Assembly (NCBI GenBank): GCA_947501935.1
Contig: CANMXU010000014.1
Span: forward strand, 1 to 64,000
Length of the DNA stretch: 64,000 nucleotides
Reading direction: 5' to 3'
Source of the DNA: an uncultured Alteromonadaceae bacterium
GTDB lineage: Bacteria; Pseudomonadota; Gammaproteobacteria; Enterobacterales; Alteromonadaceae
In this document: positions 10,756-19,832 of the stretch, in pieces
Numbering within the stretch: position 1 is the first letter of the stretch
Layout of the letters: every line of letters begins with the position of its first letter
The notes under the pieces: model-generated
Seen by the model: only the letters and a program-made list of their open reading frames with translations
Databases searched by the model: none
Told to the model about the DNA's origin: nothing
Translations under genes and position numbers: made by a program

Positions 10756-10876
10756 TAGATTGTGGACTTTCCGGTAGCAGCAGGTGAACAAGCAGGGTAT
10801 CATATCGGCAATTTTATAACTTTCAACTATAGATTGAAAATATAGATCATCACCAAGTACGGACAACGGGACAGTT

Positions 10877-12391
10877 ATGGCAATTATTAAACAGCAAGAC
10901 CTAATCGACAGTGTTGCAGATGCGCTGCAATATATTTCTTTTTATCATCCCCTCGACTTTATTCAAGCGCTAGAAAAGGCTTATCACAAAGAACAAAGCA
11001 GTGCGGCTAAAGATGCTATTGCGCAAATTTTAATTAATTCACGCATGTCTGCTCATGGCAAGCGTCCTATCTGTCAAGACACTGGTATTGTTACCTGTTT
11101 TGTTAAAGTAGGTATGGCAGTACAGTGGGATAAAACTGACATGACGGTTCAACAAATGGTTGATGAAGGTACTCGCCGTGCGTATTTGAATCCTGATAAC
11201 CCATTACGTGCGTCTATTGTTGCCGACCCTACAGGAGCGCGCAAAAATACTAAAGATAATACGCCGTCAGTTGTGCATATTGACTTAGTTGAAGGTAGCG
11301 AAATTGAAGTTATGATTGCGGCCAAAGGCGGCGGCAGTGAAAATAAAACTAAAATGGCAATGCTTAACCCAAGTGACTCTATTGCTGATTGGGTTGTTAA
11401 AACCTTGCCAACCATGGGCGCTGGCTGGTGTCCGCCGGGCATGTTAGGTATAGGTGTTGGCGGTACAGCTGAAAAAGCTGGCGTATTAGCCAAAGAAAGC
11501 TTAATGGATCCGGTTGATATTCAAGAATTAATTGACCGTGGCCCAGAAAATGCGGAAGAAGAATTACGTTTAGAAATATACGACCGTGTTAATAAACTTG
11601 GTATTGGCGCACAAGGCTTAGGCGGTTTAACTACCGTGGTTGATGTAAAAATTAATTCAATGCCAACCCATGCGGCGTCAAAACCTGTGGTGATGATCCC
11701 AAATTGTGCGGCTACTCGCCATGTACATTTTCATCTTGACGGCTCAGGTCCTGCCGACTTACAGCCACCTAAATTAGAAGAATGGCCTGAAATTACTTGG
11801 GAAGTGGGTGAAAATGTTCGCCGAGTAAATGTTGATGATTTATCTAAAGCTGATATCAGCGATTGGAAAACCGGAGAAACAGTATTACTAAATGGCACTA
11901 TTTTAACTGGCCGAGATGCTGCTCATAAACGTATTCAAGACATGCTAGCCGCGGGCGAAGAGCTACCGGTTGATTTCACTAATAAGTTTATTTATTACGT
12001 TGGCCCAGTTGACGCCATTGGTGATGAAGCGGTTGGCCCTGCTGGCCCTACTACGGCAACACGAATGGATAAATTTACTGAAATGATGCTAGCTGACACT
12101 GGCTTATTAGGCACTATTGGTAAAGCCGAGCGCGGCGTAGCAACGTGTCAGTCAATTAAAGATCACAAGTCGGTGTATTTAATGGCAGTAGGCGGCGCAG
12201 CGTATTTAGTGTCTAAAGCCATTAAAAAAGCGCGTGTGGTTGCTTTTGAAGATATGGGTATGGAAGCTATTTATGAATTTGAAGTGGAAGACATGCCTGT
12301 AACAGTTGCGGTTGACAGCACGGGTGAGTCGGCTCATGTTACCGGCCCTGCTATTTGGAAAGTGAAAATTCAAGAGCTTGACGCTAAATAA
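10877..12391 (+). CDS. Fumarate hydratase class I (iron-sulfur)
   Basis: The 504-residue single-chain class I fumarase interconverts fumarate and malate in the TCA cycle with an oxygen-sensitive [4Fe-4S] cluster. The N-terminal alpha domain includes RPICQDTGIVTCFVKVG and AAKGGGSENKTKMAM. The beta domain begins around residue 325 and has VDAIGDEAVGPAGPTTATRM, with further cysteines at GAGWCPP and ATCQSIKDH. Length is that of the short marine forms rather than enteric FumA/FumB (about 548 residues), so I leave the symbol blank. It is divergent from pabB, with about 120 bases between starts, and ends at a clear terminator. Confidence 0.94.
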   Translation: MAIIKQQDLIDSVADALQYISFYHPLDFIQALEKAYHKEQSSAAKDAIAQILINSRMSAHGKRPICQDTGIVTCFVKVGMAVQWDKTDMTVQQMVDEGTRRAYLNPDNPLRASIVADPTGARKNTKDNTPSVVHIDLVEGSEIEVMIAAKGGGSENKTKMAMLNPSDSIADWVVKTLPTMGAGWCPPGMLGIGVGGTAEKAGVLAKESLMDPVDIQELIDRGPENAEEELRLEIYDRVNKLGIGAQGLGGLTTVVDVKINSMPTHAASKPVVMIPNCAATRHVHFHLDGSGPADLQPPKLEEWPEITWEVGENVRRVNVDDLSKADISDWKTGETVLLNGTILTGRDAAHKRIQDMLAAGEELPVDFTNKFIYYVGPVDAIGDEAVGPAGPTTATRMDKFTEMMLADTGLLGTIGKAERGVATCQSIKDHKSVYLMAVGGAAYLVSKAIKKARVVAFEDMGMEAIYEFEVEDMPVTVAVDSTGESAHVTGPAIWKVKIQELDAK

Positions 12392-12440
12392 TTAGCAGTA
12401 TTAGTTCGATATTAGTTAGCATTAAGTTGTTAAGTAAATA

Positions 12441-12466
12441 AAAGCGTCCACTTGGACGCTTTTTTT
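12441..12466 (+). terminator. Terminator of the fumarase gene
   Basis: A GCGTCCA/TGGACGC stem with a CT loop (12444-12459) is preceded by A residues and followed by seven T residues. It lies about 50 bases after the fumarase stop. Confidence 0.92.
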
Positions 12467-12614
12467 ATGAAAAAACTTTTAATCTGAGTGCGATAAAAAG
12501 TGCTTGAAGCAAATATTTTTAGCACAATGTCTTACAAAATACTGTAGTTATTAACCCATTTAACGGTAATAATTAACACTTTCAATAAAGAAAAATATTC
12601 AGTAGAGAATAACA

Positions 12615-14768
12615 ATGAGTAAACACGCTTTTTTAAATAGAGCCAAAACGGCGCTTGTAATTACGCTAGCTTTAGCGGCTATTCCAGCACTAATGCCAGC
12701 CTCAGCCAATGAGCTAAGTGCAGTACAACTGCCAACAACGCTACCTGCCCAACCTTCAGCAGAGCAAGCTTCACAATTTACCGTTGAGAAGTTAAATGGT
12801 TTAAATCAGCTGCATGATGTAACACTTTCTCCTAAGGGCGACATTATGGTTTATGGTTTGAAAAAGGGCAGTAGTTCAAGCGATAACCACCTTTATTCAC
12901 AAAACATAACCAGTGGTAAAGTTCAGCAACTTACCTCACATGCTAAACCTGAAAGCCAACTAGCTTTTACTCAAGACGGTAACCATCTTTATTTTCTGTC
13001 TAGCCGCAGTGGCAGTTCACAAGTGTGGCAATTACCGCTAAGCGGTGGTGAAGCATTACAAGTGACTAACTTACCGCTTGATATCAATGGTTTTGTTATT
13101 AGCCGTTCAGGTAAAAAATTAGCGTTAGCAATAACAGTTAAACCCGGCTGTGAAAATTTTCAATGTACCTTAAATGCTAGAAAAACTGATAGCGAGAAAA
13201 AACACCAAGTGCGAACGTATGATCAGTTAATGGTACGCCATTGGGACCACTGGTTAAGCGAATATAACGAGCATTTATTTATTGCAGATGTTCCTGAAAA
13301 AATAACCGCGACTAATAAAATAACCACAGCAACTGATTTAATGCCAAACTGGCAAGCTGATATTGCTAGTATTGGCCAAGTAGCTATACACCCAGATGAT
13401 AGTGAACTGGTTTTCTCGGCAAAAGCACCAGCAAAAGATGAAGCTTGGACGACTAATTTTGATTTGTTTTCAGTGAGCTTAGAAGATGAGTTAACCGATA
13501 ACCTAACCAATACTCGCCTAGTTAACATCACCGAAGACAACCAAGCTTGGGATGCTAAACCCTTGTATTCAAACGATGGTCGATACCTTGCTTATCTTGC
13601 CATGAAAACCCCAGGTTACGAGTCTGATAAGTTCTCTATTCATATTAAAGATAATCTTACCGGCAAAACCAAAGTTATTGCCAGTGGTTGGGATCGTTCG
13701 GTTAGTGAAATGGTATTTTCACCTAATGATCGCAGTTTATTTGTTACCGCTCAAGATGTTGGCCAAAAAAGTATTTTCGAAGTAAACCCTGAATTTGGAG
13801 ATGTTCGTAAAGTATTTAGTGACGGCATTGTGGCTGATCTGGCAGTTTCTGGTGAGCAGTTATTTTTTACCCGTCATAGCTTAAATTCACCGCAAGATGT
13901 TTTTAGTATCAACCGTGACGGTTTTGGTTTAAAGCAATTAACCCATGTGAATAAAGAAAAATTAGCCAAAGTACAATTTGCTGATTTTGAACAATTTAAT
14001 TTTAAAGGTTGGAACGATGAAACCGTACATGGCTATTTGTTAAAACCCGCTAACTTTGAAGCTGGCAAAAAATATCCTATGGCTTTTTTAGTACACGGCG
14101 GCCCACAAGGTAGCTTTGGTAATATGTTTCATTATCGTTGGAATGCTCAGCTTTGGGCGGCACAAGGTTTTGGTGTGGTAATGGTCGACTTTCATGGCTC
14201 TACGGGTTACGGCCAAGCCTTTACCGACTCTATCGCAGGTGATTGGGGTGGCAAGCCGCTTGAAGATTTACAGAAAGGCTTTGCTCATATAATTGAACAA
14301 GAAAAATGGTTAGATGAAAATAGAAGTTGTGCACTAGGGGCATCATATGGCGGATATATGATGAACTGGATCGCAGGCAACTGGCCTGATGGTTTTAATT
14401 GTTTAGTTAACCATGCCGGTTTATTTGATATGCCAAGCTTTTATGGTTCAACCGAAGAACTATGGTTTCCAGAGCATGACTTAGGTGGCCCGATTTGGTC
14501 GCAAGAGCGTGATGACTATAACCAGTTTAATCCAGCAGCACTTGTTAAAAACTGGCAAACGCCAATGTTAGTTATTCAAGGGGAGTTAGATTACCGAGTG
14601 CCTTATGCACAAAGCTTAGGTGCGTTTACTGCATTGCAACGTCAAGGTATTGAAAGTCGATTAGTGATGTTTCCAACGGAAGATCATCATATTCGTAAGC
14701 CTGATAATTTAGTTATTTGGTATCAAGAGGTTTTCAACTGGCTTAATAAATATACCCAAGCTAAGTAA
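12615..14768 (+). CDS. Secreted S9-family serine peptidase (prolyl oligopeptidase-like)
   Basis: This 717-residue peptidase has a Sec signal peptide (basic start, hydrophobic core ALVITLALAAIPALMPA, cleavage near residue 31). A beta-propeller-like region of WD40/PD40 repeats spans about residues 55-440. A C-terminal alpha/beta-hydrolase domain follows. The catalytic triad is readable: Ser577 in GASYGGYM, Asp659 in GELDYRVP, and His691 or His692 in TEDHHIRKP. The family removes dipeptides or acyl-aminoacids from oligopeptides, probably in the periplasm here. Many marine bacteria encode several such enzymes. It stands alone, with its own leader after the fumarase terminator. Confidence 0.93.
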   Translation: MSKHAFLNRAKTALVITLALAAIPALMPASANELSAVQLPTTLPAQPSAEQASQFTVEKLNGLNQLHDVTLSPKGDIMVYGLKKGSSSSDNHLYSQNITSGKVQQLTSHAKPESQLAFTQDGNHLYFLSSRSGSSQVWQLPLSGGEALQVTNLPLDINGFVISRSGKKLALAITVKPGCENFQCTLNARKTDSEKKHQVRTYDQLMVRHWDHWLSEYNEHLFIADVPEKITATNKITTATDLMPNWQADIASIGQVAIHPDDSELVFSAKAPAKDEAWTTNFDLFSVSLEDELTDNLTNTRLVNITEDNQAWDAKPLYSNDGRYLAYLAMKTPGYESDKFSIHIKDNLTGKTKVIASGWDRSVSEMVFSPNDRSLFVTAQDVGQKSIFEVNPEFGDVRKVFSDGIVADLAVSGEQLFFTRHSLNSPQDVFSINRDGFGLKQLTHVNKEKLAKVQFADFEQFNFKGWNDETVHGYLLKPANFEAGKKYPMAFLVHGGPQGSFGNMFHYRWNAQLWAAQGFGVVMVDFHGSTGYGQAFTDSIAGDWGGKPLEDLQKGFAHIIEQEKWLDENRSCALGASYGGYMMNWIAGNWPDGFNCLVNHAGLFDMPSFYGSTEELWFPEHDLGGPIWSQERDDYNQFNPAALVKNWQTPMLVIQGELDYRVPYAQSLGAFTALQRQGIESRLVMFPTEDHHIRKPDNLVIWYQEVFNWLNKYTQAK

Positions 14769-14856
14769 ATATCTTCAAGCAAAATAAAGTAGTTAACCTC
14801 AGTTAAAAAACATGATTTAATACCTGATTATATTTACAGTAGTTAGGTGTTATTTC

Positions 14857-16230
14857 ATGACCGCATTTTTTTCCCTACTCTCACAGCATCAACACCTTAT
14901 TTTAGCAAGCTCAGTTATTTTACTGATTTTGTTAACGGTTTTAATATTTTTGCTACTGATAAAAGTACAAAAACTGTCATCAGTTCAGCTACAAACTAGC
15001 CAAAAATTATTAGAGCAAAGTAACGTGAATGCGCAAATTCATGACAAGTTTAGCCAACACCAGCAGCAACAACAGTCGCTAAATCATCAACAAATAATTA
15101 ATCAACAAGCTGACTTAAAACGTTTTATTGAGCAGCTACAGTCAGATTTTCGTTTAAAAGTTTTACGCCAACTTGGTGAGCAAAATGAGCAATTTAATCA
15201 CAACCAACATAAAGCGGTTGACCAACTAGTTGAGCATTTAAATAAAGCGACACTGGCAAACCGAGAAGAGCTCGCCAAAGCATTAGCACTTAGTGGCGAT
15301 AAAATGGAAAAGCGCATTGACGCGTTAACCCAGTCTACTGATAAGCGTTTGCAAGATATTAGCGGCCAAGTGGAAAAACGCCTTGCGGAAGGGTTTGATA
15401 AAACCACTAAAACCTTTAACGATATTTTAAAACGTTTGGCGTTAATTGACGACGCCCAGAAAAAGATAACTGAGCTTTCGAGTAACGTGGTTAGTTTACA
15501 AGAAGTACTAGCTGATAAACGCTCACGCGGCGCTTTTGGTGAAGTGCAGCTTAATGCCCTTATTCGCAATGTATTACCGGAAAAACATTTTGCTTTGCAA
15601 CATACCTTATCAAACGGGAAAATTGCCGATTGTGTGATGTTTTTACCTGCGCCAACCGGCAATGTAGTCATAGACTCAAAATTCCCGTTAGAAAGTTATC
15701 GTAAAATGGCTGATAACCAATTAGGCGAACATGACCGCAAAGCGGCTGAGCGACAATTTAAAACCGATATTAAAAAGCATATTAATGACATTAGCGGTAA
15801 ATATTTAATTGATAGAGAAACTGCCGATGGCGCGGTGATGTTTATTCCGGCTGAAGCTATTTTTGCCGAAATTCATGCCCACCAAAGTGACTTGGTCGAC
15901 TATGCCAATAAAAAACGAGTATGGTTAGCGTCGCCAACTACCTTAATGGCGATATTAACCACGGCACGTTCGGTATTAAAAGATGAAGCAACCCGACAAC
16001 AAATTCATATTATTCAAGCTCATTTATCAGACTTAGCGGTTGATTTTTCACGCTTTAGAAATCGGTTTGATAACCTCGCTAAACATATTGATCAAGCGGC
16101 CAGTGACGTTAAGCAAATTCATACCTCGGCTAATAAAATTTCTAATCGTTTCGAAAAAATTGAAAAAGTTGAATTACAAATTGGCGAAGTTGAAGCACTT
16201 GCAGAACAAGCTACTGTTGCTCAGAAATAA
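14857..16230 (+). CDS. rmuC: DNA recombination protein RmuC
   Basis: The 457-residue protein begins with a membrane helix (about residues 13-37). A long Q-rich coiled coil follows to about residue 215. The RmuC domain then has the conserved segments LADKRSRGAFGEVQL, VIDSKFPLESYRKM and AVMFIPAEAIFAEIHAH. RmuC proteins limit inversions at short inverted repeats and have a predicted restriction-endonuclease-like fold. The gene lies 88 bases after the S9 peptidase and converges on a diguanylate cyclase gene, with only 38 bases between their stops and no clear terminator. Confidence 0.95.
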   Translation: MTAFFSLLSQHQHLILASSVILLILLTVLIFLLLIKVQKLSSVQLQTSQKLLEQSNVNAQIHDKFSQHQQQQQSLNHQQIINQQADLKRFIEQLQSDFRLKVLRQLGEQNEQFNHNQHKAVDQLVEHLNKATLANREELAKALALSGDKMEKRIDALTQSTDKRLQDISGQVEKRLAEGFDKTTKTFNDILKRLALIDDAQKKITELSSNVVSLQEVLADKRSRGAFGEVQLNALIRNVLPEKHFALQHTLSNGKIADCVMFLPAPTGNVVIDSKFPLESYRKMADNQLGEHDRKAAERQFKTDIKKHINDISGKYLIDRETADGAVMFIPAEAIFAEIHAHQSDLVDYANKKRVWLASPTTLMAILTTARSVLKDEATRQQIHIIQAHLSDLAVDFSRFRNRFDNLAKHIDQAASDVKQIHTSANKISNRFEKIEKVELQIGEVEALAEQATVAQK

Positions 16231-16268
16231 TTCTTTATAGCGAAACTCTAACTATGAGGGAGTGGGAG

Positions 16269-17345
16269 TTATTGAAAAATAACACTGCGGTTACGACCTT
16301 GAGTTTTGGCTTGATAAAGCGCTTTGTCTGCATTAACTAGCAAGGCTTTTAAAGGCTCGTGGCCGGTTACTTTGCCACTGATGCCAAAACTGGCACTGCA
16401 GTGCACACTTTGATTCTCAGATAAATTAATGGTGCGGACAAAAATGGCACTTCTTAGATGTTCGGCAATATTATAGGCTTCTTGTAAGGTAGTATCAGGT
16501 AATGTTAAAACGAATTCCTCACCGCCAATACGAGCAAAAATATCGTCTTTGCGACAGCGCTGATTGATCAATTGAGTGACTTCTTTTAAACAAATATCAC
16601 CATTGAAGTGACCGTAGCTATCGTTAATTTCTTTAAAATGGTCAATATCAATTAATATCAAGCTAAAAGGGCGTTGATGAGTTTGCGCTTGCATAAGGCG
16701 CTTATTACCTTGTTCAAAAAAATAATGACGATTGGCTATGCCTGTTAAAGCGTCGGTAGTTGCTTGCTTAGTTAACATCAGTTCGTTTTCTTCAATTTGG
16801 CGATTAAAGAGCGTTAAAATGAATATCACCTCAACCATATTAAAGAAAATAACTGACTGATACATAATGTGATTTACTTGCTCTGATAGCACTATTAACG
16901 GGGCAATATTTAAGGTGTTTTCACAGTAAAAAAAGCCAATGATAGCCAGTAAACTTAGTAACAGCTTTTCTCTTTTTTCATTTAACTCAAATAACAGGAA
17001 GGCTCCTGTGGGTACCAGAAAAAAATATAAATGAAAGCCACTGGCATTAGTAACATACAAGTTAGTGCAAGCTAAAAGCTGCAACATTAAGACACCGAAA
17101 AACCAAACTTTAGCAGCTTTTATTGCACCATAATAATTAAATAATAAGGTGACTGCGTAGGCTAGGGTGAAGCCAGCATTAATGGTTGCGACTAAACTAT
17201 GCTGCAAAATAAAAACATAATTTAGTGTATAACAGCCTGAAATAGCTACGGTAAGTAAGGCAACTATATTCATTATTTCAACTTTAGTTGCGGTTGAAAA
17301 AGATAAATCTTTAGTTCCTAGTTTTTTTAGTCGCTTAAATATCAT
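16269..17345 (-). CDS. Membrane-bound diguanylate cyclase (GGDEF) with I-site
   Basis: The 358-residue protein has about six transmembrane helices in its first 180 residues (an unclassified membrane sensor). A short linker leads to a GGDEF domain starting near LTGIANRHYFFEQ. The active site reads RIGGEEF, and the inhibitory I-site RxxD is intact as RKDD seven residues earlier, so both c-di-GMP synthesis and product inhibition are expected. Glycine and acidic metal-binding residues (LIDIDHFKEINDSYGH) are present. There is no EAL domain. It is head to head with a second diguanylate cyclase at 17589, with a 243-base shared upstream region. Confidence 0.93.
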   Translation of the reverse strand: MIFKRLKKLGTKDLSFSTATKVEIMNIVALLTVAISGCYTLNYVFILQHSLVATINAGFTLAYAVTLLFNYYGAIKAAKVWFFGVLMLQLLACTNLYVTNASGFHLYFFLVPTGAFLLFELNEKREKLLLSLLAIIGFFYCENTLNIAPLIVLSEQVNHIMYQSVIFFNMVEVIFILTLFNRQIEENELMLTKQATTDALTGIANRHYFFEQGNKRLMQAQTHQRPFSLILIDIDHFKEINDSYGHFNGDICLKEVTQLINQRCRKDDIFARIGGEEFVLTLPDTTLQEAYNIAEHLRSAIFVRTINLSENQSVHCSASFGISGKVTGHEPLKALLVNADKALYQAKTQGRNRSVIFQ

Positions 17346-17588
17346 TTATCGCCGTTATTTTAGTAAAAGTTTAAAGTAAATATGCTTAGAAATAGCATTT
17401 AAGCACAGCTGCTAACTACTAGATTTTAGTAGTAATTTAAACATCAATTTCTAGATATAAAAGTAGGAACGTTATTCACTTTATTAGATAATGAATTTTT
17501 GTTTAAGTGATTACACTCAGTTACAAGTGCCACTTTAGCGTAAAATTAATACAAAAAATATAACTTAAGATCTGATCAGGAGCTGAAT

Positions 17589-18809
17589 TTGTTAGCACAG
17601 TTACAAGGAATTAAAACCACCTTAGTGAGTATTATCACTGTTTGTTTGGTTTTTTTTCTTATTACTCAATTAAGTAGCTATTGGCAACCTTGGCTTGATG
17701 CCTCACAAACGTTGGTTTATATCTTAGCCGTCGTTACTTTTTTATTTGCTGCACAATTTAGTCGTAGTCGTTTTTCTTTGTTAGCTGTTTTTTGGTTACT
17801 ACTTTACCTGAGCTTAGAATACAAATTTACTTGGTTATCACAAGCCGACCTTGGTCTAGTTACACTTACAAATGGTGATATTCGTCAAAGCTCATGGTTG
17901 ATGCTTATTGGTATTTTTTGGCTTGGGGCGTTGAGCTTAATTAAAAATCGTGGCTTATTATCTGTGCATAGTTTAACGCGCATTTTATTGTTTTTTATCG
18001 TTATAGGGCTTGCATATGTCTGGTTATGGGCGGTGGCAATATTACAGCAAAATTATCAAGCACAGTATGGTTGGCTGGCTTACTTTGCCATTGAGTTACC
18101 GATCCTTTTGACGAGCTTATTGGTTTGTTGGAAAAGTATTAAGTCCGCAAATTTATTTGCCAGTGCGGTGGCTAGCACGTTAATTATTTGGTGTTTGTAT
18201 TATTATCAGTTATTGCAATTACCATGGAGTATTACGGTTGCGGTATTGTTATGTCATTATTTATTAGCAGTGATCATCGACTCTTATTTTTTGGCTTATC
18301 GTGATGAATTAACAGAACTACCGTCAAGGCGCGCTTTGCAACAATTGGTGTTGTCATTAGGGCGAAATTACACCGTAGCTATGTTAGATGTTGACCACTT
18401 TAAAAAGTTTAATGATACCTATGGCCATGATATTGGCGATCAAGTGTTGAAATTAGTGGCGTCAAAATTAGCAAAAGTAAAAAGTGGCGGCAGGGTATTT
18501 CGTTATGGTGGTGAAGAATTTACCGTAGTTTTTCCGCGAAAATCTATTGAACAAACTTGGCATGAACTAGACCAGTTACGCCAAGCAATTGCTGATTATC
18601 AAATGGTTATTCGCCAGCCACAGCGTAAAAATAAAGAGGCGCGTAATAAGGGAAAAGGTAAAAATGCTGAGATGAAAACAGTCAGTGTTACTATTTCCAT
18701 TGGTGTGGCGATGCGTGAGCCTAAACAAAGTTTTGAGCAAGTATTAAAGGCATCTGACCAAGCGTTATATCGCGCCAAGAAGGCTGGTCGTAATAAGGTT
18801 TGTGAATAG
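17589..18809 (+). CDS. Membrane-bound diguanylate cyclase (GGDEF) lacking the I-site
   Basis: This 406-residue protein carries about seven hydrophobic helices over residues 10-240 and then a GGDEF domain (DELTELPSRRALQQ, MLDVDHFKKFNDTYGH, RYGGEEF). At the usual RxxD I-site position it reads KSGG, so product inhibition is probably lost. A lysine- and arginine-rich insertion (about residues 341-361) interrupts the domain before TVSISIG-like strand residues. The start is TTG, supported by AGGAG at 17578-17582 with a 6-base spacer; no nearby ATG fits. It is divergent from the cyclase at 17345. Confidence 0.9.
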   Translation: MLAQLQGIKTTLVSIITVCLVFFLITQLSSYWQPWLDASQTLVYILAVVTFLFAAQFSRSRFSLLAVFWLLLYLSLEYKFTWLSQADLGLVTLTNGDIRQSSWLMLIGIFWLGALSLIKNRGLLSVHSLTRILLFFIVIGLAYVWLWAVAILQQNYQAQYGWLAYFAIELPILLTSLLVCWKSIKSANLFASAVASTLIIWCLYYYQLLQLPWSITVAVLLCHYLLAVIIDSYFLAYRDELTELPSRRALQQLVLSLGRNYTVAMLDVDHFKKFNDTYGHDIGDQVLKLVASKLAKVKSGGRVFRYGGEEFTVVFPRKSIEQTWHELDQLRQAIADYQMVIRQPQRKNKEARNKGKGKNAEMKTVSVTISIGVAMREPKQSFEQVLKASDQALYRAKKAGRNKVCE

Positions 18810-18897
18810 GGCATTTAGCTAAGCTTAGCTTTATGTTGTTTTAAGTTAGGCTTTAGCTTGATCTTAATAAGGCTTGATAGTCGCTAATTGCTTTAAT

Positions 18898-19266
18898 TCA
18901 AGTTAATGACTGTAAAAATAACTCTAATTCATCTGGGTCATTACTGGCTAATTTTGCTATGACAAGGTGTGGAAACAATCTTTTTTCAATTAAATAAGCA
19001 AGTGTTGAATTTATTTCAACAGCAATAGCCATACAGCCATTACTAGCAAAGCTTTGATAAGTTTTTGTAAGCTCGCTAACTGCTTCAGGTGTTAATCCCG
19101 ATGAGTCACCAATATGCTCGTAAAGTTGCCAAGTCGTTAAGCATTTGGTGAGCGCGAGTACTTGTTGACGATATCTGGCGATACCATACTCATTAAAACC
19201 ATCGCTGGCAAAGGTATGAATAACATTACCGACAACTTTAATTTGAAAATTACCATGTTCCTTCAT
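18898..19266 (-). CDS. Small STAS/SpoIIAA-like protein, function unknown
   Basis: The 122-residue product, starting MKEHGNFQIKVVGNVIHTF, resembles in pattern the small STAS/SpoIIAA-like proteins of marine gammaproteobacteria (an alternating beta-alpha arrangement with FNEYGIARYRQQV). I cannot name it further. I chose the ATG at 19266 because GGAG lies 6 bases upstream; the frame opens 15 bases earlier at a TTG without such support. It is monocistronic or loosely linked to the MAPEG gene 90 bases upstream. A role in protein-protein signalling would be a guess. Confidence 0.6.
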   Translation of the reverse strand: MKEHGNFQIKVVGNVIHTFASDGFNEYGIARYRQQVLALTKCLTTWQLYEHIGDSSGLTPEAVSELTKTYQSFASNGCMAIAVEINSTLAYLIEKRLFPHLVIAKLASNDPDELELFLQSLT

Positions 19267-19356
19267 GCAAAGCTCCAGCAACTGCTTTGCTTTAATACTA
19301 GTCTATTTATTTCATTTTAAACTTTATTAGTGCTCGGTGGTAAACCATGTTGGTCG

Positions 19357-19758
19357 CTATATTTGCGTAATAACTAAATTTCCCCACAAAACCATTACCG
19401 CGATAAATCCTGCCCAAAATACTAACATTCGATGCAATACATGGTTATAGCTTAAGTGTATATATGCGTGAATATATCTGAGTGCGACAAATAGCCAAGC
19501 ACTAATAATAGCTAATGAGCTTTCAATACCTAAGCTAATGTATAAAGTACAAACCACGTAAAAAAGCAGTGGAATTTCAAATTGATTATTGAAACATCGG
19601 GTGGTTACGGTTACCTGCTTAGGAACTTCTTGGCCTGCCATTAGTTTATAAAAACGGGCTTTTACCTTACCGGTTTTTATACTAGCAAAGCGAACCTTTA
19701 CTGCAATTAAGCCAATAATAAAAGTTAGCAAGACCATCATCGCCATGGGATATATCAT
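19357..19758 (-). CDS. MAPEG family membrane protein
   Basis: The 133-residue protein has four hydrophobic segments and the MAPEG-type core: R-C-F-N-N-Q-F-E-I-P-L-L-F-Y in the middle and R-Y-I-H-A-Y-I-H-L-S-Y-N near the third helix. MAPEG proteins are small trimeric membrane proteins related to glutathione transferases and leukotriene-metabolising enzymes; the substrate of bacterial members is mostly unknown. An AAGGAAT ribosome-binding site precedes the ATG. It lies 74 bases downstream of the symporter gene on the same strand and may be cotranscribed with it. Confidence 0.85.
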   Translation of the reverse strand: MIYPMAMMVLLTFIIGLIAVKVRFASIKTGKVKARFYKLMAGQEVPKQVTVTTRCFNNQFEIPLLFYVVCTLYISLGIESSLAIISAWLFVALRYIHAYIHLSYNHVLHRMLVFWAGFIAVMVLWGNLVITQI

Positions 19759-19832
19759 CTTTATTCCTTATTAAGGATTATCAATGTCGCTCTTTTTTGT
19801 ACTTTACTTAAATTAACCCTAATTAACTGAAA

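Noticed and set aside
10756..10866. N-terminal extension of pabB from a TTG
   Set aside because: The added residues are atypical for PabB and cover the divergent fumarase promoter; the ATG at 10755 gives the family length.
15198..15671. 157-residue minus-strand frame inside rmuC
   Set aside because: It mirrors the rmuC coiled-coil and domain region and has no recognisable motif or ribosome-binding site.
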